Origin: an uncultured Bacteroidota bacterium
Lineage (GTDB): Bacteria; Bacteroidota; Bacteroidia; UBA7662
NCBI GenBank assembly: GCA_903908015.1
Contig: CAIVQI010000192.1
Span: 1 to 10,473 of the forward strand
Direction: 5' to 3'
Length of the DNA: 10,473 nucleotides
Part shown: positions 1 through 7,551 of the stretch, piece by piece
Layout: each line of letters opens with the position of its first letter
Position numbering within the stretch: the stretch's first letter is position 1
The notes under the pieces: model-generated
Database searches by the model: none
Told to the model about the DNA's origin: nothing
The model's input: the letters and a program-made list of their open reading frames with translations, nothing else
Position numbers and translations under genes: made by a program

Positions 1-42
1 ACCCCCTCAAAGTAGCGTGTCTACCAATTTCACCACCTGGGC
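1..42 (-). tRNA. tRNA-Leu (anticodon GAG), 5' part only; the gene runs off the left edge
   Basis: On the minus strand the gene starts at position 42 with acceptor strand GCCCAGG, then TG, then a D-arm with the GGTAGAC element typical of class II leucine tRNAs. The anticodon arm reads CTACT, then loop TTGAGGG, then GG before the window ends. T33 is followed by G-A-G, so the anticodon is GAG, which reads CUC/CUU leucine codons. The long variable arm, T-arm and acceptor 3' strand lie outside the window, so the fold cannot be checked. It lies in the same direction as the yihY cluster, about 150 bp downstream of its end, and has its own promoter element. Confidence 0.88.
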
Positions 43-193
43 TTTCGAAGGTGCAAAGATAAGTAAGATTTTTTTGATTAGAATCACCTTTTTCTAAGGA
101 TAAGGCCTATCACTGATTCACCCTACTTTTCATCCCTTTAATCCAAAAAGCACCAAAATATGCCGAATTTGATAATCGCTGATACAAAAAACC
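43..193. other. Noncoding gap between yihY and tRNA-Leu
   Basis: About 150 bases without a credible gene. It holds the tRNA -7 box (54-61), an imperfect palindrome GATA-A-GGCC-TATC at 99-111 and a short inverted repeat TGATT-AG-AATCA at 75-86. No hairpin followed by a T-run is convincing enough to call a terminator for yihY. Confidence 0.5.
54..61 (-). promoter_or_regulatory. Bacteroidota-type -7 box for tRNA-Leu
   Basis: The minus strand reads TATCTTTG, an exact match to the Bacteroidota -7 consensus TAnnTTTG, and ends 11 bases before the mature tRNA 5' end. That spacing suits initiation at or just upstream of the tRNA. No TTTG -33 box is visible at the usual 19-21 base spacing, so only the -7 element is supported. 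Confidence 0.55.
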
Positions 194-1141
194 TCATGTC
201 CCATGACCTACAGAACCCAAGCTTGATCCTAAGCTTCGCTTCACATAGAGGGCAGAATTCAGCTCAAATCCAATCAAGATGACCCAGGCATTCACATAAA
301 TCCATAGCATTAAGACGATCAACGTGGCGAGTGATCCATAGAGTCGATTATAGTTGCCAAAATGCTGGACATAAAATGAAAATCCCAATGAGCTCCCAAT
401 AAAAAGCACTGTAGCTAAAGCAGACCCCAATGCGAAAAACCCATGTCTTTTGGGCGCATCAGGGGCGAAGTAGTAGAGTAAGCCAATGCCCACATACACG
501 AGTAAGATAATAATGACCCAAAGCAGTATGTTCAACATAAGGGGAAGCAGTCCATCCGGCATCCAACCCATACGATTCAATTCACCGAACAAGAAATCAC
601 CCAATAAAATCAGAAATAAAGCCGATAACAAACACAGTGTGAGTAAAATGGTCAACCCCAGCACTGTAAGTTGATGTCGAATAAATCCACGACTTTCACG
701 GACCTCCAGGGATATGTTAAAGGATTGACTTAAAGTTGTGAGGCCTGTGGTGGCAAAATAGAAAGCCAGCAAAAATCCAAATGATAAAAGTCCACCTTGT
801 TGCCGACCCACAATATCCTCGATGGTCGTGTAGAGCAATTCAAAAGCTGGTGGTGGCAATAACTCTTGTGAGGTTCGCCTGATGGCCATGTCCAAACCAT
901 TGACCGGTATATAGGCAATCAAACTAAACAAAAAGAGCAATCCTGGGAAGATCGCCAGAAAAAAGCTGAAACTGATTGCCGATGCCCGTAAATTCAAATC
1001 AGACTGTCGAAGTTGACGCATCAAATACGCCAGCAGATCAAATAGGGGCACAGCAGGGCGATGACCCACATGAATGCGATTCAGTATTGGCCTGAGGTGA
1101 CCCAAAAACCTAACCAAAGCAGGGGACAAAAACGTACTCAA
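194..1141 (-). CDS. YihY/BrkB family inner-membrane protein
   Basis: A 315-residue polytopic membrane protein of the YihY/virulence factor BrkB family, whose biochemical role is not established (older 'ribonuclease BN' annotations are obsolete). Six hydrophobic segments are visible at about 54-78, 118-136, 157-182, 198-225, 236-257 and 269-293. The family signature is clear: RASAISFSFFLAIFPG around 52-67 and NYNRLYGSLATLIVLMLWIY around 263-282, followed by a GFELNSAL-type end of the last helix. The start is uncertain. The nominal start is TTG at 1141, directly after the TAG of the thioesterase gene and in the same frame. There is no ATG before residue 41. The conserved stretch PLFDLL near residues 32-37 argues against a start at Met41. 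Other TTG codons (residues 5, 9, 13) or GTG at residue 25 or 31 are possible. It is the last gene of the minus-strand cluster. The family call is firm; the start is not. Confidence 0.9.
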   Translation of the reverse strand: MSTFLSPALVRFLGHLRPILNRIHVGHRPAVPLFDLLAYLMRQLRQSDLNLRASAISFSFFLAIFPGLLFLFSLIAYIPVNGLDMAIRRTSQELLPPPAFELLYTTIEDIVGRQQGGLLSFGFLLAFYFATTGLTTLSQSFNISLEVRESRGFIRHQLTVLGLTILLTLCLLSALFLILLGDFLFGELNRMGWMPDGLLPLMLNILLWVIIILLVYVGIGLLYYFAPDAPKRHGFFALGSALATVLFIGSSLGFSFYVQHFGNYNRLYGSLATLIVLMLWIYVNAWVILIGFELNSALYVKRSLGSSLGSVGHGT

Positions 1142-1552
1142 CTAAACGGAGAAAAATGGTGAGAGTGCAGCTTGTAGCCTGTCTGGAGCACGGCAAGGCC
1201 TACCCTTTTCCGATGAAAGAAATACGAGTGTGGTTTTGGCCTGGTGAATGACCTCTCCTCCAGCTCGAGAAATCTCATATTCAAAAAATAAACGTGTCGT
1301 CGGTATCGAGAGAATTCGGGTCTCGATTCGAAGTTCATCATCATAAAAAGCCGGTTTCATATAACGGGATTGAAGGTCCAAAACAGGCATCCATATTCCA
1401 GCCTTTTCTAATTCTGCGTAATGGCAACCTAATGTGCGCAGCGACTCAACACGGCCAATTTCATAAAGTCGCGCATAATTCCCGTAGTACATGAACCGCA
1501 TTTGGTCTGTATCGGCATAACGCACTCGGTAAAAAACATCGTGTTTGAACAT
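1142..1552 (-). CDS. YbgC/FadM-type acyl-CoA thioesterase (hot-dog fold)
   Basis: A 136-residue single-domain protein of the 4-hydroxybenzoyl-CoA thioesterase superfamily, expected to hydrolyse acyl-CoA (or acyl-carrier) thioesters in the cytosol as a homotetramer. The N-terminal signature RVRYADTDQM (residues 9-18), YYGNYARLYEIGRVE (22-36), matches the YbgC class. Asp16 is the probable catalytic residue. The usual His before the G-N-Y is Tyr23, a common substitution. Length is normal for the family. The ATG at 1552 is preceded by AAAGGA about 8 bases upstream, one of the few Shine-Dalgarno-like sequences here. It begins 30 bp after mltG ends and its TAG abuts the yihY frame, so it very probably shares a transcript with both. 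The exact substrate cannot be read from the sequence. YbgC is linked to the Tol-Pal locus in proteobacteria, but no tol genes are present. Confidence 0.9.
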   Translation of the reverse strand: MFKHDVFYRVRYADTDQMRFMYYGNYARLYEIGRVESLRTLGCHYAELEKAGIWMPVLDLQSRYMKPAFYDDELRIETRILSIPTTRLFFEYEISRAGGEVIHQAKTTLVFLSSEKGRPCRAPDRLQAALSPFFSV

Positions 1553-1582
1553 TGAGGAATCCTTTATCGCCCTTGAACAAAT

Positions 1583-2758
1583 TTAATCCCGATTTATAGC
1601 ATTCAGTGCCCGTTGATAGGAACGTGCATTTCTCTGATGTGTTGGAAAGTCAGCGGCAAAGCTATGGTAACCCGAAAAATCAGATCGCGCACAAAAATAG
1701 AGATAGTTATGACGCTCTGCCTTTAAAGTTGAATCGATGGCCGCGATTGAAGGTGTACAAATCGGACCAGGAGGCAATCCTGTATTCAAATAAGTATTGT
1801 ATGGCGATTCAATACGCAATACAGCGCCCTCTATACGCCTAAGATCATCATTACCGGAGGCAAACCGCAATGTCGGATCGGCCTGAAGTGGCATGCCCAG
1901 GCGCAACCGATTCAAATAAACGCCTGCAATCCGTCTAAATTCAGACGGCCTGTCGCTCTCTTCATCTACGATGGAGGCCAAAGTGAATACCTCCGAGGCC
2001 GACAAACCCAAATCTTCAGCTGCCTTCCTCCGGTGAGGTGTCCAAAATTTGACATAACGATCATGCATTTGACTGCATATTTCCGGTGCAGAACTGTTCC
2101 AAAGGAACGCATATGATCCTGGGATAAAGAGTGACATGGCCGTTTCCGGCCTCAAACCAATTTCTGAAAGAGCGAGGGTGTCCAAAAACATTCGATGGAA
2201 ATCTACAGAATCCGGCTCCAATTTTGCGCCCAATGCTGCAGCCAAAGATGCAATTCGCCTAAACTTCCGAATGCTTATTTCGACCGGTGACTGTTTGCCC
2301 GTCTTCAGGTGTTCCACCAATTCTCGATTGCTTTTGATTCCACTCAGATTGTACCTTCCAGGCCGAATGGATTGTATGTAACCCAATTCCTGGGCCACCC
2401 ACGCAAATGCAGCTTGATCGCGCACAATCCGATTTCGTTCAATCAGATCCAGCAATTCGGGCCAAGTGCATCCAGATGGAATTTCAAGATAAACAGGTTT
2501 CGATTTGTAAGACAGAAATACGTTTGTCCCATTCATTCTTTTATAAGCCTTATAGGCATGGAAAGAGACATACAAGGCAAAGAGCAGTAGCCCTAAAACA
2601 ATTAGTCTGAACAATGGATTTATTACCCTTTTAGCATTTTTGCCTTTTCGGGAAGTCGCCCTAGAGTTTTCCCGAGCGTTTGCCAGAGCTGTCGACCGAG
2701 AAGTCGTTCGAGAGCGTGCCTGAGAGCGTGCCTGAGAGCGTGCCTTACCAACGCTCAT
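1583..2758 (-). CDS. mltG: Endolytic murein transglycosylase MltG
   Basis: A 391-residue membrane-anchored YceG/MltG protein that cleaves nascent peptidoglycan strands inside the glycan and so sets strand length at the periplasmic face. In order: a very basic, Ser/Arg/Ala-rich cytoplasmic tail (1-46), one transmembrane helix (about 48-66), a LysM-like segment (about 88-112) and the catalytic domain (about 160-388). The catalytic motif is ASIVDEES at 261-268, where Glu267 aligns with the essential Glu of E. coli MltG. Supporting motifs are VYLNRLRLGMPLQADPTLRF (280-299) and SPYNTYLNTGLPPGPICTPS (318-337), plus YLYFCA near 352. E. coli MltG is about 340 residues; the extra length lies mainly in the tail. 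The ATG at 2758 has an A/T-rich leader. A perfect 12-bp triplication encodes part of the tail. It lies 52 bp downstream of the cytochrome gene and 30 bp upstream of the thioesterase gene. Confidence 0.95.
   Translation of the reverse strand: MSVGKARSQARSQARSRTTSRSTALANARENSRATSRKGKNAKRVINPLFRLIVLGLLLFALYVSFHAYKAYKRMNGTNVFLSYKSKPVYLEIPSGCTWPELLDLIERNRIVRDQAAFAWVAQELGYIQSIRPGRYNLSGIKSNRELVEHLKTGKQSPVEISIRKFRRIASLAAALGAKLEPDSVDFHRMFLDTLALSEIGLRPETAMSLFIPGSYAFLWNSSAPEICSQMHDRYVKFWTPHRRKAAEDLGLSASEVFTLASIVDEESDRPSEFRRIAGVYLNRLRLGMPLQADPTLRFASGNDDLRRIEGAVLRIESPYNTYLNTGLPPGPICTPSIAAIDSTLKAERHNYLYFCARSDFSGYHSFAADFPTHQRNARSYQRALNAINRD
2710..2745 (-). repeat. Perfect 3 x 12 bp tandem repeat inside the mltG 5' end
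   Basis: The plus-strand unit GAGAGCGTGCCT occurs three times without mismatch (2710-2721, 2722-2733, 2734-2745). On the coding strand it specifies ARSQ, ARSQ, ARSR in the cytoplasmic tail of MltG. Because the unit is a multiple of three, a copy-number change would alter tail length by four residues without breaking the frame. Confidence 0.9.
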
Positions 2759-2810
2759 AAAAATTGTTTAACATCTACTCTGTACGAAAAACTGGGTGAA
2801 TGAAGGCCGT

Positions 2811-4799
2811 TTACGGTTTATTGCTGCGCATCATGGAACGATAAAGTTCATTGGCCTGTGGGTGGCCCGGAAACCTGGTTTTAAATTGCTCTAGTGCAAC
2901 AAGGGCCTCCTTTGTTTGCTTGCGATACAGCAGCAATCCGATGAAATTCATGCGTGCAGATGGGTTATCAGGTTCGAGCGCAAGAGCTTTACGGTACCAA
3001 TACTCGGCTTTCCGATCATCCCCTGCCCTTAAACTTAAATAGCCCAAATTGGTCATCGCAGGCACATACATCGGTTGTTCGCGAAGTAAATCCTCAAGTC
3101 GAACCGAACATTTCTGAACATCGCCTTGGTTCAGTTCGGCCAAAGCGAGCTTTAATCGAAAGTCAAGCTGAAAGGGCATCAGCATAACAGCAACAGACAA
3201 ATAATTTTGTGATAAATCAAGTTTTCCTTCCTCAAGCAGCAGCTCTCCCATTCGATAAGCGCTCCAAGCATCAAGCCGACCCAGCCAATTTCCATAACGT
3301 GCTGCCAAACGAACCGCACCCAAACGGTCATGACGCAGGAAAGTCAAATGGATGGTTGTGGTGAGCCACGACAAACTATCCTGGGTTGGATTCATCTGCT
3401 TCAACCAGAAAGCTGCTGAATCCAGAAAATCGGACTGGGTGTCGAATCGTTCGTATTGTTGAATCCAAGCTTTGGCCCGCGTGAGCGCATCCGGATTGGG
3501 TTCATTGATGCTGGCCAATCCAATGAATCGCCCTTTCGCTAAGGGTTTGGCTCGAGCATTACCCGTATATACCCTGATTTTATGATCTGTAATGCTCACA
3601 TGAGGAATATCGCTCGTTCCAGTTTTTTTCATGTGGCAAGAGGCACAATCGTTATCCAGGGATTTTCGCTCTTTTAAGGACGCCTTACATGCGTCAGGCC
3701 CTCCATGGCAACTCTGACACGCAGAGCGGTAGTGACTGGCAGGTGTCGACTCCACACTTTTATGGGGATTATGACAACTAATGCAACTCAAAGTGCCCGA
3801 TGATTGTTTGAAACACTCAGATTGCATGAGGCGATCGGGATGAGAAGCCATAGTAAAATGCTCCTCCTCTCCTTCATACCGTGGCAGAAAAACACTGAGA
3901 ACCTCGTCGAGATGCATGCCGGGCCGGAAAGAATGAAAATCTTTTCCTGGCTTCAAGACCGCATTCCCTTGGAGGTGACAGCGCTGGCATATACTCATTT
4001 GTAAGGAAACCGGGAGTCGCCTGGGGTTCACTATTCGATAATCTGGGCCAGCAGACGTATCGACCAGCGTACCGCCTCGTATGCCCTCTACATGCAACCG
4101 ACCTGGACCATGACACCGCTCACAATCGATTCCAGAGGGAACGCGCGCATACTTATGTTCAGAGCCCTGAACCTGATCGGGGTATGCATTGTGGCAACTG
4201 ATGCATTCCGACAAAATAGCTCGTCCAAATCGGGCATTATTGCCCCGCTCAAATCCGGGTGGCAAATCCCAATAAGCCTTTTGGGTGTAATAAGTTACGG
4301 GCATTTGGTAGAGATAACCACCAATACTCAACAAATGACTGTTGGTATGCTGCCCAGAACCCACCACATAACTGATTTGCTCAACACGGTGATGAACAGT
4401 ATCCCTTCCCTGCAACCTAAACTCCTTTAAAAAAAGTGATGAATCGACGCGGTAAGGCAAATAATAAAGATCATTCAGCGAATCATACACCACATGTTGC
4501 CCATTCCAATCCGCCCTTGAGTGTATCAGATCAGCCGGTCCGAACGAACGCCCCATTCCTGTTTGCATGAAACTTGAATAAATATCGGCATGGCAACTTC
4601 CACAAACCTCTTTGCCCACATAGCCAGCGCTGTCGTGGAGATTCAAAAAGCGTTCACCCTGCAGGCGGTCTGCCATTTTCTGGTCCGAAGAGGATGCTGA
4701 ACCACACTGTTGCAGTCCCCACCATGATATGGAGAGCAATGCCAAGATTTGAACACGACGCGACAGCAAAACCTTCGAGCAAATCTGATGAGGAAACAT
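2811..4799 (-). CDS. Seven-heme cytochrome c with C-terminal TPR repeats, probable lipoprotein
   Basis: A 662-residue exported multiheme cytochrome. The N-terminus has basic residues, a hydrophobic stretch (about 16-29) and Cys32 in the context GLQQC, a loose lipobox, so a membrane-anchored periplasmic or surface lipoprotein is likely. Seven CXXCH heme-attachment motifs are visible: CGSCH 66-70, CISCH 199-203, CERCH 226-230, CQRCH 271-275, CISCH 339-343, CQSCH 361-365 and CASCH 385-389. The layout (YVGKEVCGSCH, then SYVVGSGQHTNSHL at 143-156, SCISCHNPHKS, and TDHKI near 404) matches a widespread multiheme/TPR family related to cytochrome c554-type proteins. His400 and His406 are candidate distal ligands. 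From about residue 425 the protein is helical, with TPRs clearest at 577-650. Electron transfer or redox-enzyme partnering is an inference; no redox partner gene or cytochrome c maturation gene is nearby. It is transcribed divergently from valS, with mltG 52 bp downstream. Confidence 0.9.
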   Translation of the reverse strand: MFPHQICSKVLLSRRVQILALLSISWWGLQQCGSASSSDQKMADRLQGERFLNLHDSAGYVGKEVCGSCHADIYSSFMQTGMGRSFGPADLIHSRADWNGQHVVYDSLNDLYYLPYRVDSSLFLKEFRLQGRDTVHHRVEQISYVVGSGQHTNSHLLSIGGYLYQMPVTYYTQKAYWDLPPGFERGNNARFGRAILSECISCHNAYPDQVQGSEHKYARVPSGIDCERCHGPGRLHVEGIRGGTLVDTSAGPDYRIVNPRRLPVSLQMSICQRCHLQGNAVLKPGKDFHSFRPGMHLDEVLSVFLPRYEGEEEHFTMASHPDRLMQSECFKQSSGTLSCISCHNPHKSVESTPASHYRSACQSCHGGPDACKASLKERKSLDNDCASCHMKKTGTSDIPHVSITDHKIRVYTGNARAKPLAKGRFIGLASINEPNPDALTRAKAWIQQYERFDTQSDFLDSAAFWLKQMNPTQDSLSWLTTTIHLTFLRHDRLGAVRLAARYGNWLGRLDAWSAYRMGELLLEEGKLDLSQNYLSVAVMLMPFQLDFRLKLALAELNQGDVQKCSVRLEDLLREQPMYVPAMTNLGYLSLRAGDDRKAEYWYRKALALEPDNPSARMNFIGLLLYRKQTKEALVALEQFKTRFPGHPQANELYRSMMRSNKP

Positions 4800-4815
4800 T
4801 TTTGATAAATCGCTC

Positions 4816-4847
4816 TAAAAATACGTCTTAAAGCCCTGAAATTCAAG
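4816..4847 (-). promoter_or_regulatory. Probable promoter of the multiheme cytochrome gene
   Basis: On the minus strand, CTTG (4847-4844) is followed after exactly 20 bases by TATTTTTA (4823-4816). This matches the Bacteroidota form TTTG-N19-21-TAnnTTTG with one mismatch in each box. Initiation about 7 bases downstream would leave a leader of only about 10 bases before the ATG at 4799. Confidence 0.45.
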
Positions 4848-4856
4848 ATGAGGTTC

Positions 4857-4864
4857 TATTTTTG
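4857..4864 (+). promoter_or_regulatory. Bacteroidota-type -7 box for valS
   Basis: TATTTTTG is an exact match to TAnnTTTG and ends 23 bases before the valS ATG, which suits a short leader. No TTTG is present 19-21 bases upstream. The box lies within 10 bases of the proposed -33 element of the divergent cytochrome promoter, so the two promoters probably interfere or are co-regulated. Confidence 0.5.
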
Positions 4865-4887
4865 CCCCTCAATTGTAAACCTAAACC

Positions 4888-7551
4888 ATGGCGTTGTCTA
4901 CTACCTACAATCCGGCCCAAGCAGAAGAGAAATGGTATGATCTCTGGATGAAGCACGATTGTTTCCGTTCAAAACCCGATCACAGACCCGCTTATTCTTT
5001 GGTGATACCCCCGCCAAACGTAACCGGTGTATTGCACCTCGGGCACATGCTAAACAACACCATACAAGATGTCTTGGCGCGCAAGGCCCGGTTAGATGGC
5101 AAAAACGTTTGTTGGGTGCCCGGTACCGATCATGCCTCGATTGCTACCGAAACGAAAGTGGTGAATATGTTGTTGGAACAGGGCATAAACAAAGACGATA
5201 TCGGACGTGAAGAATTTCTTCGTCACGCCTGGGCATGGAAGGAAAAATATGGTGGCATCATCCTCCACCAACTGAAAAAACTAGGGGCATCGCTCGATTG
5301 GGAGAGGGAAGCATTCACCATGTCGCCTGAACTCAGTAGTTCGGTCACGGATGTGTTCATCGACCTCTACCGCAAAGGCTATGTCTATCGGGGTGTACGT
5401 ATGGTGAACTGGGATCCCATAGGCAAAACGGCTGTAGCCGATGACGAGGTAGTCTTTAAGACAGTGGCCTCACGGATGTGTCATTTGCGATACCGATTCG
5501 TGGAAAGCCCGAGTGAATACCTTGTGGTGGCCACGGTTCGTCCAGAAACCATCATGGCCGACCGCGCTGTATGTGTACATCCTGACGACCCCCGCTACCA
5601 GCACTTGCATGGAAAAATGGTTCGTATTCCGCTGACGGGAAGAAGCATTCCGATTATTGCAGACCCCTATGTGAGCATGGATTTTGGCACAGGATGCCTG
5701 AAAGTTACCCCCGCGCATGATCCCAATGACTATGCGTTGGGACAGAAATTTGGACTGGAAATTGTAGATATTCTGGATGATCACGGAAAAATTAATGAGA
5801 AATCAGAGATTTTGGTGGGTGAAGACCGTTTTGTAGCCCGGAAAAAGATCATCAAATTAATCGATGAGGCAGGAGACCTCGAAAAAATCGAGGATTATCA
5901 AAGCAATGTGGGCCATAGCGAACGAACCAATGCAGTCATCGAACCACGACTAAGCATGCAGTGGTTTGTACGCATGGAGGAACTTACCCGACCTGCACTC
6001 GAAGACGTGCTTTCGGGAGCAGTACGGTTACACCCCGACAAATTCTTAGCAACCTACAGACACTGGATGGACAATGTCCGTGATTGGTGCATCTCCCGAC
6101 AATTGTGGTGGGGCCATCGCATACCCGCGTGGCATGCCCCTGACGGGAGCGTGTGGGTAGAACGAACAGCAGACGCTGCGGCGAGTCTGAGTGGTGGGCG
6201 CTGGACAGCCACAGATCTCAAACAAGATGAGGATGTTCTCGACACTTGGTTCTCCAGCTGGCTTTGGCCCCTCACGGTATTTGACCCTCAAATCACCCAC
6301 AAGAACCCCGAAGAAGCCAATGAGGACCTTCGCTACTATTACCCCACCCAGGTGTTGGTGACTGGTCCCGATATCTTGTTTTTTTGGGTGGCCCGTATGA
6401 TGATGGCGGGCAGAATCTATATGAACCAAATTCCCTTTCATGATGTGTATTTAACGGGTATTGTACGCGATAAACAGGGAAGAAAAATGTCGAAATCTTT
6501 GGGGAACAGCCCGGACCCGCTCGATCTCATTGATCGTTATGGAGCCGATAGCCTACGTATGGGGCTGCTGTTAAGTTCACCCGCGGGCAATGATTTGTTG
6601 TATGACGAAGCATTGGTGGCGCAAGGAAGAAATTTCGCCAATAAAATTTGGAACGCCTTCCGTCTGATTCAGGGATGGCAGGAAGCGCTTATGGCGTCCC
6701 AAAAAGCCCCAAATATTGATGAATTGCACCACATTCAAGGTGATTCACCTGATCTACATCCAGCCGTTGAATGGTTTGGTCATCGACTCCATGAATTCAG
6801 GTTGCAAATGGAAAGTGATTACGCCAAGTTTCGTCTGTCGGACGTGGCCCAAGGACTGTATAAACTGATCTGGGATGACTTCTGTTCATGGTACCTCGAG
6901 ATGATCAAACCTCCATACGGCAGCACCATTGAGGAGGATGTATTGAATGCCACACGACTTTTTCTCGACACCTTACTACAATACCTACATCCTGTGATGC
7001 CTTTCCTTTCGGAGGAGCTCTGGCATGCCCTCGATAATGATCGTCGGGATTGTGATTTTATTGGTCTCACACCCCTTCCTGGGACGATTGAGCCTGATGT
7101 GAACATCCTCCGCAACACTGAACAAGTTCAACAAATCATTGTTCAGTTGCGGAACTTTAGGAACGAACGCCAGTTATCACCCAAGCACCCCATAACGCTT
7201 TGGTTGCCTCCGATTCCTCATCTTAGACTGTACTCGGCAACGATTGCCCGATTGGCCGGTTGCGGGTCGATCGAATGGGGAAAACCCGATCAAGAAGCTC
7301 AATGCATTCAATTTTTGGCCTTCACTGATGTTTGTTTTGCCGATTTTGGCCTACCTCAGGATCTTCAAGCGGATCGTGAACGGATACAGACTGAAATCCA
7401 ATATTTAGAGGGCTTCCTGGCCTCAGTTCAAAAGAAACTATCGAATGAACGCTTCGTGGCATCAGCTCCGGAATCCGTTTTGGCCAAAGAAAGACAGAAA
7501 GAGTCTGACGCGCTCCTCAAGCTGGCAAACCTACGGAAAGCAATTGCCTGA
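4888..7551 (+). CDS. valS: Valyl-tRNA synthetase
   Basis: An 887-residue class I aminoacyl-tRNA synthetase that charges tRNA-Val in the cytosol and edits mischarged Thr-tRNA. Both catalytic signatures are intact: HLGH at 50-53 (after PPPNVTGVL) and KMSKS at 533-537. The CP1 editing domain (about 200-345) carries TVRPET at 216-221 and KVTPAHDPNDYALGQ from 272. WVPGTDHASIATETKV follows the HIGH region, as in ValRS. Residues about 640-790 form the anticodon-binding helical domain, and the last 60 or so residues form the ValRS-specific C-terminal coiled coil that contacts the tRNA. Length and order are normal for bacterial ValRS. The start ATG at 4888 fits the usual N-terminus and follows a -7 box. 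It is the only plus-strand gene in the window. Its last 35 bp overlap the end of the opposing GT4 gene, and no terminator is visible. Confidence 0.98.
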   Translation: MALSTTYNPAQAEEKWYDLWMKHDCFRSKPDHRPAYSLVIPPPNVTGVLHLGHMLNNTIQDVLARKARLDGKNVCWVPGTDHASIATETKVVNMLLEQGINKDDIGREEFLRHAWAWKEKYGGIILHQLKKLGASLDWEREAFTMSPELSSSVTDVFIDLYRKGYVYRGVRMVNWDPIGKTAVADDEVVFKTVASRMCHLRYRFVESPSEYLVVATVRPETIMADRAVCVHPDDPRYQHLHGKMVRIPLTGRSIPIIADPYVSMDFGTGCLKVTPAHDPNDYALGQKFGLEIVDILDDHGKINEKSEILVGEDRFVARKKIIKLIDEAGDLEKIEDYQSNVGHSERTNAVIEPRLSMQWFVRMEELTRPALEDVLSGAVRLHPDKFLATYRHWMDNVRDWCISRQLWWGHRIPAWHAPDGSVWVERTADAAASLSGGRWTATDLKQDEDVLDTWFSSWLWPLTVFDPQITHKNPEEANEDLRYYYPTQVLVTGPDILFFWVARMMMAGRIYMNQIPFHDVYLTGIVRDKQGRKMSKSLGNSPDPLDLIDRYGADSLRMGLLLSSPAGNDLLYDEALVAQGRNFANKIWNAFRLIQGWQEALMASQKAPNIDELHHIQGDSPDLHPAVEWFGHRLHEFRLQMESDYAKFRLSDVAQGLYKLIWDDFCSWYLEMIKPPYGSTIEEDVLNATRLFLDTLLQYLHPVMPFLSEELWHALDNDRRDCDFIGLTPLPGTIEPDVNILRNTEQVQQIIVQLRNFRNERQLSPKHPITLWLPPIPHLRLYSATIARLAGCGSIEWGKPDQEAQCIQFLAFTDVCFADFGLPQDLQADRERIQTEIQYLEGFLASVQKKLSNERFVASAPESVLAKERQKESDALLKLANLRKAIA

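Noticed and set aside
1478..1490. Tyr in place of the His usually seen before G-N-Y in YbgC-type thioesterases.
   Set aside because: This position varies within the family and the catalytic Asp16 is present, so there is no reason to suspect inactivity.
3874..4116. An 80-codon minus-strand open frame inside the multiheme cytochrome gene.
   Set aside because: It lies entirely within a strongly supported gene in another frame and shows no recognisable domain.
5533..5562. The ValRS editing domain reads TVRPET followed by A-D, rather than TTRPET followed by G-D.
   Set aside because: From memory the TVRPET...AD form also occurs in other bacterial ValRS proteins, and the rest of the editing site (KVTPAHDPNDY) is intact, so this is family variation rather than loss of editing.
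6046..6441. A 131-codon frame antisense to valS.
   Set aside because: It is a shadow of the highly conserved catalytic region of valS; its composition is unlike a real protein and no promoter is visible.
7492..7507. Possible terminator hairpin for the GT4 transcript (AGAC...GTCT or CAGA...TCTG).
   Set aside because: The stems are only 4 bp and the following T-rich stretch is interrupted; this is too weak to call.
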